Of a DNA stretch of 64,000 nucleotides, positions 1 through 9,548 are shown one piece after another. Numbering within the stretch: the first letter of the stretch is position 1; every line of letters starts with the position of its first letter. A program made the translations under genes and the position numbers. The notes beneath the pieces were generated by a model. That model worked only from the letters and a program-made list of their open reading frames with translations, did not search any database and had not been told where the DNA came from. This DNA comes from Agrypnia vestita (taxonomy: Eukaryota > Arthropoda > Insecta > Trichoptera > Phryganeidae), in contig JADDOH010010300.1 in assembly GCA_016648135.1 (NCBI GenBank), positions 1 through 64,000 on the forward strand, in the 5' to 3' direction.

Positions 1-947
1 TGTACCTATTCATTTTGATTTTGAAGTACAGGTACACAGTTGATGGGATAATCGATTACGGTCATTCGAGCGTCCCATGTCAGGTGATATTATCGCAGTT
101 GATAATTAAGTAGTTACCCATGTTGTTTTAATCAAGATCATATTATTGCAACGTAACATCCACAATAATAATCTGTAATTATGTAAGGAACAATTATTAT
201 TCATCATCATCATAAGTAATTTACTTATTCTCCATCATCATCGTCATCTCAGCAAAAGATATTCTCCGTTGATGTTTTTTTCGTCGTTTCTTTGTACTTA
301 TGCTTTTTGGTTAAGTTGAAAGAATAGCGGCCGATAGTGGCCACTTGGCAGCCATTAGTGTATGCGAGTAACTGTCGTCCATTGCCTGCTACTGTTCATA
401 CCTTCATAATGTTTACCGTGTTACTTTTTTTGCTTTCTAATACTTTAAGATTATTTTATCATCTCCATTGCTATGTTTCTTTTGATTTTTGTATGTATTT
501 TCATTTAATAAAGAGTTTCTTACTGTGGGAGAGGGACAGTGAATGACAACCTGGCGATGTATGAGTGGGACCGATATGGGAGCTTTCGCTCATAAAACGG
601 TCCTGGGAATGAGGTCGGTCTCCTCTTAATGCTGTTCATACGATTTGGTTATTTTTTGCTATCGTCCATTGACTGCCGCTGTTCATACTATTTGGTTATT
701 ATTTCTACTGCGTACTGCGTTTTTGAAGCAATAATAATTATATTTGTGTTCCGTCACTGTGTATGCTTTCGATTTCGAGATTCCGGCACCGTATATGTTT
801 GATACATTTCCAACCAAACATACATTCTAACCTAGAAATCAAACGTCAAACATATAAATGCCTGAAGAAAAAATAAAAGTGACTGAAAATAAAAATATCA
901 ATGTATTTCTCCTTAAAGTGACTCGAATGTTAAATAATGCAAATGTA
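1..947. other. AT-rich stretch, no gene seen
   Basis: I see no recognisable coding segment. There is an imprecise CATCAT-rich stretch near 201-245 and a few short open frames that look random. It may contain old repeat debris that I cannot classify. Confidence 0.5.
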
Positions 948-1007
948 TTTTAACTGTAAATGGTTACGGTTATTTTATACGAACCGTATGTTTTTCCGAG
1001 AAATGAT

Positions 1008-1050
1008 TCTCGACGTTTCGTTGAAGTCACATTCAACGTCATCAGGAGGA
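1008..1050 (-). ncRNA. Hammerhead ribozyme-like motif (A)
   Basis: Read on the minus strand, CTGATGA (1045-1039) is followed by a 7-bp stem II (CGTTGAA/TTCAACG with a 6-nt loop), then GAAACGTC (1019-1012). This gives the invariant core, and cleavage is predicted after C1012. Stem I shows at least CTC/GAG pairing. Stem III would be only the self-complementary ACGT, so one molecule has no loop and two copies would have to pair. Hammerheads of this minimal type are known from Penelope-like elements. Activity is inference. Confidence 0.72.
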
Positions 1051-1084
1051 CGCCCAGTACAGGCGGAGGCACAGGGCGGACTGA

Positions 1085-1333
1085 TTAATGCTTCCGGGGG
1101 CGTGAATAATTATATGTACTTTGCTGTAGAGTGTTCACTTCTTCTACGATAGAGGTCGCCAGTGTGCAATATGTACTGTTTACATCGGTGGATTTTTCTG
1201 CGGCTTTTCTCAAAGGTTGAATCAAAGTCGTAAGAACAGGGCGCCAAATACTTGATAGTTTGTAACTGTGATCTCTATTGAAATTGGGTTATTTGTATAT
1301 TTCAATGGATTCACTCACTAATCTGGGTAATCT
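1085..1333 (-). pseudogene. Penelope-like protein, C-terminal tail
   Basis: One minus-strand frame of 83 codons, ending at the TAA at 1087-1085, reads through with a single internal stop after about 14 codons. It holds the signature seen near the end of Penelope-like proteins: SESIEIYK, then PNFNRD, then YKLSSIWRPVL. The same segment, about as similar as a family member should be, occurs at 17887-18117 on the plus strand. The reverse transcriptase and most of the GIY-YIG nuclease are missing. The stop and truncation make it a relic. Confidence 0.72.
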
Positions 1334-1352
1334 ACCTCCGCAGATACCGGTC

Positions 1353-1397
1353 GTCCTCCTGATGACGTTGAATATGAATTCAACGAAATGTCGAGAA
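1353..1397 (+). ncRNA. Hammerhead ribozyme-like motif (B)
   Basis: CTGATGA at 1359-1365, stem II of about 8 bp (CGTTGAAT/ATTCAACG), then GAAATGTC at 1385-1392. It is the inverted partner of motif A in the same element. Stem III reads ATGT instead of ACGT, so the dimer pairing would be weaker (U-G). The catalytic core positions are otherwise all present. Cleavage is predicted after C1392. Confidence 0.65.
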
Positions 1398-1455
1398 TCG
1401 CTTCTCGGAAAAACATACGGTTCGTATAAAATATCCGTAACCATTTACAGTTAAA

Positions 1456-1850
1456 AATGTCTAACGACCATAATGCCAACCTTAACTCTTTAATGCAAAT
1501 GTAACATTTCTACACAATCAATAATATCTAAATTTATTTAAAAATAATCTGAACGCTTTGTTTTTTATAAACATACGGTTGGAGTCATTTTTGAAGCTGA
1601 CAATGGAAAAACAATGCATTACTCGGCGCATCTAAAGCGTAATCAATTATTGATTATTCATTATTAACCTGTGGAACAAGTTTATTTAGGTGCAGGTAAT
1701 TTGTAGCCATAGCGATCTCTATACTGAAGTCAGAGAACAAGTTAATAAAGCATCCACCGTCTCAGGGTATCAGAACAAAAATATGCATATTGAAAGCAAA
1801 GTCAGATATACAAGACGTGCGTGCGATAACTGTTGAAATAATTATATTGA
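1456..1850. other. No gene seen
   Basis: AT-rich sequence between two mobile elements. Nothing coding or structured was recognised. Confidence 0.5.
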
Positions 1851-2121
1851 CCGGGCATTATAAATAATGTTCTTCACCTATCGGGCAGAAAAATAAAAAA
1901 TACGTGTTTTATGTTAAATTATTTTATTGTGTGACGGTATAATCATTAAACTAACCTAACCTAACCTAATCAAACCTAACCTAACCTAACCTAACCTAAC
2001 CTAACCTAAACTAACCTAACCTACACTGGTCGTGCATTTGTTATCGATTCCCGCGTCCCGCCAAATGTATGTAAAATATCAAATTACCCAACAAACACTT
2101 GGCAATATTCATAATGCCCGG
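1851..2121. mobile_element. MITE-like element containing telomere-type repeats
   Basis: The segment begins CCGGGCATTATAAATAATG and ends ATAATGCCCGG, giving short terminal inverted repeats about 271 bp apart. Its centre is the CCTAA array at 1951-2023. No coding capacity is seen. A related but looser pair of ends lies immediately downstream at 2177-2515. No clear target duplication is visible, so the exact borders are uncertain. Confidence 0.5.
1951..2023. repeat. Interstitial CCTAA (TTAGG) repeat
   Basis: About 14 near-perfect CCTAA units with three small interruptions. TTAGG is the ancestral insect telomere repeat. Here it is internal, with unique sequence on both sides and MITE-like ends, so this is not a chromosome end. 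Confidence 0.9.
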
Positions 2122-2176
2122 ACAGTGTAATAAATATTTCAGTTTTAATAATTGTTTATCACATTCTTAATTCTGT

Positions 2177-2515
2177 CTGGGCATTATAAATAATGTCCAC
2201 TTAATCACTTGGTCCAAGCCATATACATAGTTTCAGTCCATTGCAGACGAGTTGAGATTATTATTATTTTTGTTTTAGCATGATTGGTGTGGTATTTTTG
2301 AGATATTCTAGTGTAATGTTGAGGGGTTTCATTTTGTAATTTTATGACCTTGTCTTTTATTTCGCGGTTGGCTAATTTGTGAATAAGTTTAAGGATTTCA
2401 ATCTTTGTTAAGTTATTGATTGATATTGAGGTGTTTGGAAGATTTCTTCAGTTGGTGTACAGTTGATTATTTTAACAAATTGTGCACTCATCATAACAGG
2501 CCCATATAATGCCCA
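2177..2515. mobile_element. Second MITE-like copy, related ends
   Basis: Begins CTGGGCATTATAAATAATG and ends ATAATGCCC, close to the ends of the 1851-2121 element, but the interior lacks the CCTAA array. The two could be a tandem pair or one larger composite. Borders are tentative. Confidence 0.35.
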
Positions 2516-3936
2516 AAACTTTCCTTCGAACACTTCATACACCCTAGTTTTTTTTACTCGTATATCATTTCTTATGAAATGATCTGAAAAGTATTTACCC
2601 TAATATTTTTGTATTTATGGACAGTCGGGTTTAAATTGACTTTTTGGGAGTGGAATAAATATATAATAAAGAAATAATACTGCTACTAATTACTCGCGTG
2701 CTAGGTATTAACAGAAGCGGTAAATTAGCAAAGTTATGCATGAATTTTTTTTTACTATTAAATTGTTTAATTACTAATATTAAATTGTCCATTTTTGCTA
2801 ATATTTATTTTAACATACTTTTCTGTCTGGCTGTACCTTGCACGTGAAACATACTTTACCTACATGTGAAAATCTCCAGAACTAATACGCTACATTTGAT
2901 TGTTTTACCATATTAGATGCATGTGTAATATGTGTAACAGATGAAAAAAATCCAAATTTATTCAAGACATCAATTAATATTGTGTGAATTTGCTTTGTAT
3001 GAGGCGTGAAATTAAATATGAAATAAAATACAACGGAATAAGATGTAAAATTATTATTAATTGACTTGGGAATTGCCTTGCAGTACAAGAGGTTCAGTTT
3101 AGGGTAAATTACCCGTAAAACAATAAAATGTATTACCTATTTTATTTTTTATATACAGACGATATCCCTTTGTGTAGTTTTGATTTATAAAATATATATT
3201 ATTTTACTATCTCACAAAATTGTTAAGAGAGTCAGCCATGAAACATATCTGATACAATGCTTGTGTCAGATATATGTAACTAGTTATTTTCTCTTTAGAT
3301 CACAATTGTACGCTCTTTAAATCCATCATAAACAGACATAAAATTAAATAACATTTCACCGCGTTCACATTTTGTACTAACGGTTAAGTTACCTTAAAAT
3401 CACATTGCCAGCATTATAATTATTCGAATCAGTCTCTAACGAAAATGTTCTGTCGGTGACGAGAAATTGTGGGGAATTGTGATTATTTGTTTATGTTATC
3501 CACATGTAGTACGTTATCTCATGTGGAAGAGATGAAATCACGAGCGTCTCCTCACCCACGCCCACGCGTCAAAATTAATCTAAATCCCTTGTCTTTTCCT
3601 TTCGCCTTCAGATTAACTTTATTCCTTAATCCGTCTTTCATTCTTCGATTACGCAATTTATTAATCCTGACATTTAAATGTACTCAATATATGCTCCTTG
3701 TTGTAAACTAATAATGTCACACATCTAAATAAAATTAGTTTTCAGTCGATATAAAATCTTGTAATATATTTCGTTTTCAACATTTTTTGAAGCTCATTCA
3801 ATCCATGGACAGATGATTTTTTTTACATATCTTTGACGTAGAAGCAGACATGGAATATATTTAAATTTTAATGACATCACTTTTTATTTGTGAATTTATG
3901 TTTTTTCATAACATAGTTCTTTGAATATTAAAATAT
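2516..3936. other. No gene seen
   Basis: AT-rich, with many stops in all frames and no recognisable protein motif. Open frames near 2882-3088 and 3469-3711 have composition expected by chance. Confidence 0.5.
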
Positions 3937-4330
3937 ACTAGCTGTGCCCGCGCGGCTTCGCACGCGTAGATTTTTAGTACACTGTTTGGATCGTCATAAA
4001 ATTTTCGCGAACCTTCTAGAACATTCTCCTTCCAGAACTTTCCAAAGCAGGTTTTTCCGGAACCTTTTAGACTCACCGACACAGTCGTCGCGCCTATTTT
4101 GAAACAATCTGAAGCATTCGCGACCTTCCCATAACAAAATAATGTGCTAGAAAGTACATTTTTGTCACCCACTCCCTCCCACGCACAGCCACCCCCACCA
4201 AACTCGCACATTTTTGATGTGACACCAAGGGCTATCCACCACCATAACCACCGGTGGGTGGTTGTGGCCGGTTGTAGAGAAAACTTGGCGGATAGGGAAA
4301 CACGGGTTTCTTTATATATATATATATTGA
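3937..4330. repeat. Dispersed retroelement-like repeat
   Basis: Starts ACTAGCTGTGCCCGCGCGG, the kind of GC-rich terminal motif seen at one end of many insect non-LTR retroelement and derived repeats, and ends in a TATATA run near 4310-4330. It is much more GC-rich than its flanks. It contains a clustered HSE-like array at 4009-4042. Related terminal words (GGCAACGCCGGGTACGAACAG) occur at 23344-23372. No convincing protein is encoded. Confidence 0.45.
4009..4042. promoter_or_regulatory. Heat-shock-element-like array
   Basis: Alternating GAA (4009), TTC (4014), GAA (4019), TTC (4024) at exact 5-nt spacing, followed by TTC (4030), GAA (4035), TTC (4040). Inverted nGAAn pentamers in this arrangement form the binding site for heat shock factor. 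The match is seen directly. Whether HSF binds here is not known, and the site lies in a repeat without an evident TATA box. Confidence 0.5.
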
Positions 4331-4549
4331 TTTAAATAAATCACATAAAGTGGTAGAGAAAAATCTATATGGGTAGGTACTATTTCTAAATCATTTATCT
4401 GAATTTAATTTAATAGGTACTCAATTATATGATTTTGAATAACAATAACATGACAATTTTTTTTTTTCACTCGAAGCAAACATATTGTGGTGAGACATAA
4501 TATCTTTAAATAAAATAACTATTTGTATAACATCACTTTATTGAGTATA

Positions 4550-4592
4550 CACCAACTAGTTTCAACTCACAGCTGAGTCTTCATCAGGATTG
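4550..4592 (-). ncRNA. Hammerhead ribozyme-like motif (C)
   Basis: On the minus strand, CTGATGA (4587-4581), then a 5-bp stem II (GACTC/GAGTT, including one G-T pair), then GAAA (4563-4560) and the palindrome ACTAGT, followed by T. The cleavage triplet would be GTT, usually poorer than GTC. The 6-nt palindromic stem III again points to a dimeric form. Confidence 0.55.
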
Positions 4593-4840
4593 AGTATTAA
4601 CTAAACAAAAACAGAATGACAAGCAATCAAGAAAGCATTAAGGGAAGAAAGAGACCGAACGTCAACTGTGGTGGGGGTTGGGTGAAAGAGAGCGGGTATG
4701 GGTGGGTGCAGTTAATTGGAAGGGGAATATATCTAGAATTGGACTATGTGACAAATCTAGTTGTTTATTATTAAATATTTTTTGTCTAATTTGAATGATT
4801 TTTTTATTTAATCCTTCAAATTACTGAGATGTATACCTAT

Positions 4841-5054
4841 GGTATTTCTATAAACTGCATTTTACATGGGAAAAACAGCTAGGAATATAAATACAAGAGT
4901 CATTGAACACAAAAGATGCTTAAATAGTGTAGGCTATTCAGAATTTGCAATTCATTTGGTAGAGAAAAATCACACATTTGAACAATCCTCGGGTGTACAT
5001 GTGCTTCATAGAAATAACATAGGTATACGTCTCAATAATTTGGAAGCATTATAA
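4841..5054 (+). pseudogene. GIY-YIG nuclease fragment of a Penelope-like element
   Basis: From 4866 an intact 62-codon frame reads MGKTARNINTRVIEHKR and later SEFAIHLVEKNHTF, ending in TAA at 5052-5054. Just upstream in the same frame is FY, giving the YMGKT (YIG-type) motif. The GIY-type half is visible one frame over as GISINC at 4841-4858, so a small frameshift separates the two halves. The conserved Arg of NTR and the downstream HL..H pattern fit Penelope-type GIY-YIG domains. In the intact family this nuclease nicks target DNA. Here the frameshift and lack of RT make it a relic. Confidence 0.7.
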
Positions 5055-5271
5055 ATAAAAAAATCATTAAAATTAGATAAAAAATATTTACTTAATAAAC
5101 AACTAGATTTGTCACATAGTCCAATTCTAGATATATTCCCCTTGCAATTAACTGCACCCACCCATACCCGCTCTCTTTCACCCAACCCCCACCACAGTTG
5201 ACGTTCTGTCTCTTTCTTCCCTTAATGCTTTCTTGATTGCTTGTCATTCTGTTTTTGTTTAGTTAATACTC

Positions 5272-5312
5272 AATCCTGATGAAGACTTAGCTGTGATTTG
5301 AAACTAGTTGGT
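5272..5312 (+). ncRNA. Hammerhead ribozyme-like motif (D)
   Basis: CTGATGA at 5276-5282 and GAAA at 5300-5303, followed by the same ACTAGT palindrome as motif C. Stem II (GACTT/GATTT) has a mismatch relative to motif C, so this copy is probably weaker or inactive. Confidence 0.45.
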
Positions 5313-5447
5313 ATATACTTAATAAAGTGGTGTTATACAAATAGTTATTTTATTCAAAAATAATATTATGTAATTAATTGCGTTAATGTTTTCTGTTGGC
5401 AAATTGAACTGAAAGTTCTGCGGCCACCTAGGTATACCTCTTCCCAA

Positions 5448-5603
5448 TTAAGAAAGACAATTGAATTAGTAGTATATGTAAGCGATGCGCACGACGGACA
5501 TTGTTTCGTTTTGTTGGTGTTTATATCCGTAAACACCTATACAACAAAACAATGTGCCTCGTGCCCACGGCTTACACACACTAATTTGTTTGTCTTTCTT
5601 AAA
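5448..5603. mobile_element. Palindromic MITE
   Basis: The two halves are reverse complements: TTAAGAAAGACAATTG at the left matches GTCTTTCTTAA at the right, and the centre pairs AAACACC with GGTGTTT. The element is about 156 bp and has no coding capacity. A decayed relative with the same GTAAGCC...CACGAGGCACATTGTT words lies at 43655-43735. Confidence 0.65.
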
Positions 5604-5939
5604 TGAAAAGACCAATAGCAAGTTGTTATGAAAAGGTTTTTAAAAATATCGAAATTAAAAAGCTGGTCGCTTCCAATGGGAACAAATAGATGTCTCATCC
5701 GTCGTAATAAAATCATAATTGGTAAAATTGTCTACGGTAATTCAATGTTTCGGTCGTTGAATTGAATTACGGGTTGGCTACATATTTTTGTGATAGATAG
5801 ATTTTATCTGTATACATTTTATTTTTGTTTAATATTCAAATTTGACTAAGATTAAACTGAAAAAAGGTATTATAAAAGCTAAAATTTGTCAATATTAGTC
5901 ATCTGGCGATGTACTTGTGTTTATTTTTTAAAAAAGAGG

Positions 5940-6110
5940 TAAAAAATTCACTTAGTGTGATCAAGAAATCTAGGTTCGAGTCTCGTTCCGGCAGACTACT
6001 ATAAATTAGTTATATTCTCAAAGCACAAGCGCTGAGTACCTACCTACTATTTGACATTTACGTATTCCACATACGCATCTCTTATAATAATGTAAATTTT
6101 TGAACATATT
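5940..6110 (+). mobile_element. Degenerate tRNA-derived SINE
   Basis: Contains a box-B-like GGTTCGAGTCTC at about 5972 and then the body sequence CAAAGCACAAGCGCTGAG and CGCATCTC seen in the better SINE copy at 41621-41826. The box A half is eroded. Borders approximate. Confidence 0.45.
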
Positions 6111-6166
6111 GCATATAAACTTCTAATCTTGTGAGCTACATACATTAAAGTACTAATTTATATAAC

Positions 6167-6232
6167 ACCTAATTTAATAAATACAAAATTTGTTTTTGTT
6201 TTTTTTTGTATTTAATAAATACAAAATTTGTT
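6167..6232. repeat. Short direct repeat
   Basis: TTTAATAAATACAAAATTTG occurs twice, separated by a T-rich spacer of about 20 bp. Confidence 0.6.
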
Positions 6233-6235
6233 GAT

Positions 6236-7151
6236 CTTTTCAATGATACATGTAACGCGCGTGTCCGTGAATACATTTTTGTTTCAGGAGTAGTTATAAA
6301 GGTTGATACACATTTATTGGTTGGTTCAATATTCTCTTAATATAATATGCAATACACATACTTTAAATTATTGACTTAGTGGTAATATAGCACTGTCTTT
6401 TAAAGCTACTCACGAGAAAGAAGTATCTACGAGTAAGCGTTGATTTGGGGCGCTAAATTCGAATGAATTAAATATTTCAAAAAATTGTTGTTTAATTAAT
6501 AACTTTGCTGAATTTGCGTACCACATGTTGGATTATAATCATTATTTTCATTTATGTACCATTAATAATTTTGTATGTTTAGAAGTTTAGTTAAAAGAAA
6601 TTTGAACTTGGATATTTAATTAATTACTTTAACTTTTCCTCTCCTCTCAATATTCCCATTACAACCGTTTTTACACCAGTAATTCGGGCTCATTTTTTTA
6701 GTACTTAACCAATTATTTAAAAAAAACTCGCATAGAGAAAACATAAAACGTAAAAAATAAATAAATTTTAATTAAATGACAAATTCACGTTTTATTGGTG
6801 AAGCTGTTATTTTTAGGAACATATATTTTTTGTATTTTAAACATTGGTAAACGAAGATATTTTTTTTTGGTTTGTGTTTTCTACGGTAATATTCCTTGTT
6901 TTTACGATGGCTAAAAAATTTTTAAAAATTCATTTCTATATATTGTACATTAATTACATTAGACATGTAGTTATTTTTGTTTCACTGATTATAATGGATG
7001 AGCCTCACTTTAAAACCTTCCTGAAACTAATGAAAAATTAAAAAAAAATTGTATTGATTGCGCCTTAATGAAACAATTATGTACCATTGAGAGCTTTTTA
7101 ATGAAAGATTCGTCTTTTGCTGTTAAAGCAAGATATGTATTTACTAAATAA
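6236..7151. other. No gene seen
   Basis: AT-rich. The open frame at 6844-7041 has a composition expected of random AT-rich sequence and no recognisable domain. Confidence 0.5.
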
Positions 7152-7427
7152 GGTTTCAAATAATTTTTATTATTCGGCTCAACATCAACTGTAACCAAAA
7201 CAATACAAGTGTAAAATTGCCTCTAAAATAGGTAATACTATATAAGGTTTCAAATAATTTTTATTATTCGGCTCAATATCAACTGTAACCAAAACAATAC
7301 AAGTGTAAAATTGCCTCTAAAATAGGTAATACTATATAAAGTTTCAAATAATTTTTATTATTCGGCTCAACATCAACTGTAGCCAAAACAATACAAGTGT
7401 AAAATTGCCTCTAAAATAGGTAATACG
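7152..7427. repeat. 94-bp tandem repeat, three copies
   Basis: Units begin at 7152, 7246 and 7340 (exact 94-bp period) with only a few substitutions. Each starts (G/A)GTTTCAAATAATTTT and ends AAATAGGTAATAC. The near identity implies recent duplication. Confidence 0.92.
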
Positions 7428-8060
7428 TAAACTCTCTTACTTTAACGTTATTATTTACACCAAGCCAATTATTAATAATCTTTCTGGGAACTCTGAATAT
7501 TCATCACGACATACAATTTACCTATTAATTTAATCTAGCCCCGGCACCTGCGCAGACGAGCCTTTCCGACGAGGATAAGGGTTGGCTCGGAACCTTGCTT
7601 TCCGAGAAGGGTATAGCTTTGATAATGCTGTTAAGTGAGATATGAAAAATATTCTCTGGACATCTGCGGGAGCCAAATGAAAACAATGGAAATTAATTAG
7701 CGATTTATTAAATAGTGATTAATTAATTTTTAAATGAACAAAGTCACTTTACACGAATTAAACTTAATGCTATTCTTTAAATTACACTATTTCGTCACAC
7801 GTCTATGAAAACTTTATTGTCGCTGGGAACACTTTATTTAACATTCACTAGAATATTATATCTAATTATCGCTTGATTATTTCGCACGATATCTGTCGCC
7901 CCGAAATTCCACGACTGGCCACACCACCGTCGTCCTGTGCGTACTTCACACCGATCGAATTGTTAAAACAGACTCTCTTTATTGCGCAGCGTGGTGCTGC
8001 TTTATATACGCGATACGCTGGTCTTTCGAACCTCCTGGATTAGTATATTATTTTCTAGTA
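7428..8060 (-). mobile_element. LTR-like retroelement piece with leader
   Basis: Read on the minus strand there is a TATATAAAG box near 8015, then AATAAAGAGAGTCTGTTTT about 25 bp downstream, a GC-rich stretch, and an AT-rich leader ending AAATCGCTAATTAATTTCC. This order looks like U3/TATA, R with polyadenylation signal, and leader of an LTR retrotransposon. Leader-like words recur at 19495-19580 and 20755-20905. No gag/pol frame or second LTR was found, so the class is inference. Confidence 0.35.
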
Positions 8061-8689
8061 TTTAAAAGAAGGTCCCCGTCGCTTCTAAGTTATCCAGGCA
8101 TCTCCCGAATATTGTAGATAGCCCCAGATTGCTATAGGTCGTTCTCGATCCTTCCATACTCTTGTGATATATTACAAGGGATTCGGATAGTGCGCAATTT
8201 GTTCTGCTTACCATTTCGTTACATGTGTTTATTTTACTGTGCATTAATAGTTAGTAAAAAAATCAATAACAAAATAGTTATTGATTTTTTTGGCTCATTT
8301 CGAAAGGTTGATTGAATTTAAGGCGTAATAGATTTAATAATCATACGTATTAATTGGTTCTCTAAATATACGACTAGGGAGGACTGGTAAATACAGGACG
8401 CTTGTATAGATGGCACTAGTTTACAGTCTCTAGAAATACTTAGCAAGACCGGATAAAACGGATACTGGAAGATGGTCCTAATAGAAAGCATAATAACTGA
8501 CGAGCTCGCATGAGAAGATGTATCAAATTTATATATTTCAATTATAGTTTGAACCTGTTGGCCGTTTTAAGAAATGCTAGGTTCTCCAAGGTTCATTATT
8601 TTTATGTAAGTAAATATAAAACGAGATCTTCATTTATATCGAAACATATGGTATAAATATATGGTGAATATAATTATAATAAAGATATA
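8061..8689. other. No gene seen
   Basis: The minus-strand frame at 8062-8244 overlaps the proposed LTR edge and shows no domain. No other structure was recognised. Confidence 0.45.
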
Positions 8690-8815
8690 TTATAGATGTC
8701 TCATAGAGACGAAATTGTGTTTTTTTTTTTTAAGGGAAAGTATGTATGGAAGTCTTTGGGTGTCCATAGGGCTTACGACCTACCGTACAGCTGGATTGAG
8801 TGATCACTTTGAAAT
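8690..8815 (+). repeat. Dispersed repeat D, copy 1
   Basis: Shares the ordered words ATGTCTCA, GGGAAAGTA, GGGTGTCCATAGGGCTTACGA with the reverse-oriented sequence at 15855-15990 (GTAAGCCCTATGAACACCC there). Non-coding, family unknown. Confidence 0.6.
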
Positions 8816-9510
8816 GTATTGAAACGTATGAGCGAGGAAAATATGGGTGTAGAAAATATGAGCATGCTTGCGTTTTATCCTCTCTGGCCCGCGAAAAACG
8901 GCGTGATGGTTAATTAGTAAACCAGTTAGTTATTATTTCTGTTGACTCATCCCACGATTATGGGTATTTTAATCGTTATATACATTAATTTGTGTAACTA
9001 GCTAGACAACAGATTTCTGATACACGTATCCATATTTTTCATATAATGACAAATATCTTCAAAAAAAACTTGAGTGCGTGTATACTTCATAGGCATACCT
9101 TAAAAACCACTTACTGTGTCGTACACTTCGCGTTGGAACAATAGTTCTCCATCAATGGATAAAAAATCTTAAATACAAATTAGATACAGTACCCACATAC
9201 AGAATAGCGTTTTGTTTGTAGGTATAGAAACAAAAAAATAAAACAGTGAGCACATAATTCATCGTTATAACACAATATGAATTTAATCATAATTGTATTA
9301 TGAAAACAACAAAATAAAAAACAATAATATCGCCCGGAATATATGTACCTGTGTAATTTTTATCACACCATTTTCAATAACTTGATGTTGTCACAAGATG
9401 TTGGTTAAATATCACTCATTGGTGAGTAACTTTATGGTATGCAACATATTCCGTTGCATGATGCTCACGCATTTCATTTCATCTTAAACTTTTAAGATCG
9501 TTAGTACACA
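8816..9510. other. No gene seen
   Basis: AT-rich. No domain or strong repeat was recognised. Confidence 0.45.
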
Positions 9511-9548
9511 ATAATCCTGAGGAAGAGAACATTGTTCTCGAAACGTGT
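9511..9548 (+). ncRNA. Hammerhead-like motif (E), variant
   Basis: CTGAGGA (9517-9523), a perfect 6-bp stem II (GAGAAC/GTTCTC, 3-nt loop), then GAAACGTG (9540-9547). Core position 7 is naturally variable, so CTGAGGA is allowed, but the position expected to be H in the cleavage triplet is G, so self-cleavage is unlikely. The 3' flank, ending GTGGTGAAAACAAAG, resembles a Penelope-type terminus. Confidence 0.45.

Larger units (their letters stand above)
948..1455 (-). mobile_element. Penelope-like element remnant with inverted arms
   Basis: Two arms of about 105 bp (948-1052 and 1353-1455) are near-perfect reverse complements. They enclose the C-terminal end of a Penelope-like protein on the minus strand (1085-1333). 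Each arm carries a hammerhead-ribozyme-like core, so the order along the minus strand is inverted motif, coding tail, forward motif. The same layout recurs at 4509-5356. Penelope-like elements are retroelements with a reverse transcriptase, usually a GIY-YIG nuclease, and terminal repeats that can be inverted. This copy is heavily 5'-truncated and cannot be autonomous. Confidence 0.75.
4509..5356 (+). mobile_element. Penelope-like element remnant with long inverted arms
   Basis: Arms of roughly 290 bp (4509-4800 and 5056-5356) are reverse complements with few differences. The middle segment encodes a GIY-YIG nuclease fragment on the plus strand. Each arm holds a hammerhead-like motif. The protein is limited to the nuclease end, so this is a non-autonomous, 5'-truncated copy. 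Architecture matches the element at 948-1455: inverted terminal block, coding tail, forward terminal block. Confidence 0.75.

Noticed and set aside
1951..2023. True telomere
   Set aside because: The array is short, interrupted and internal, with MITE-like ends on both sides.
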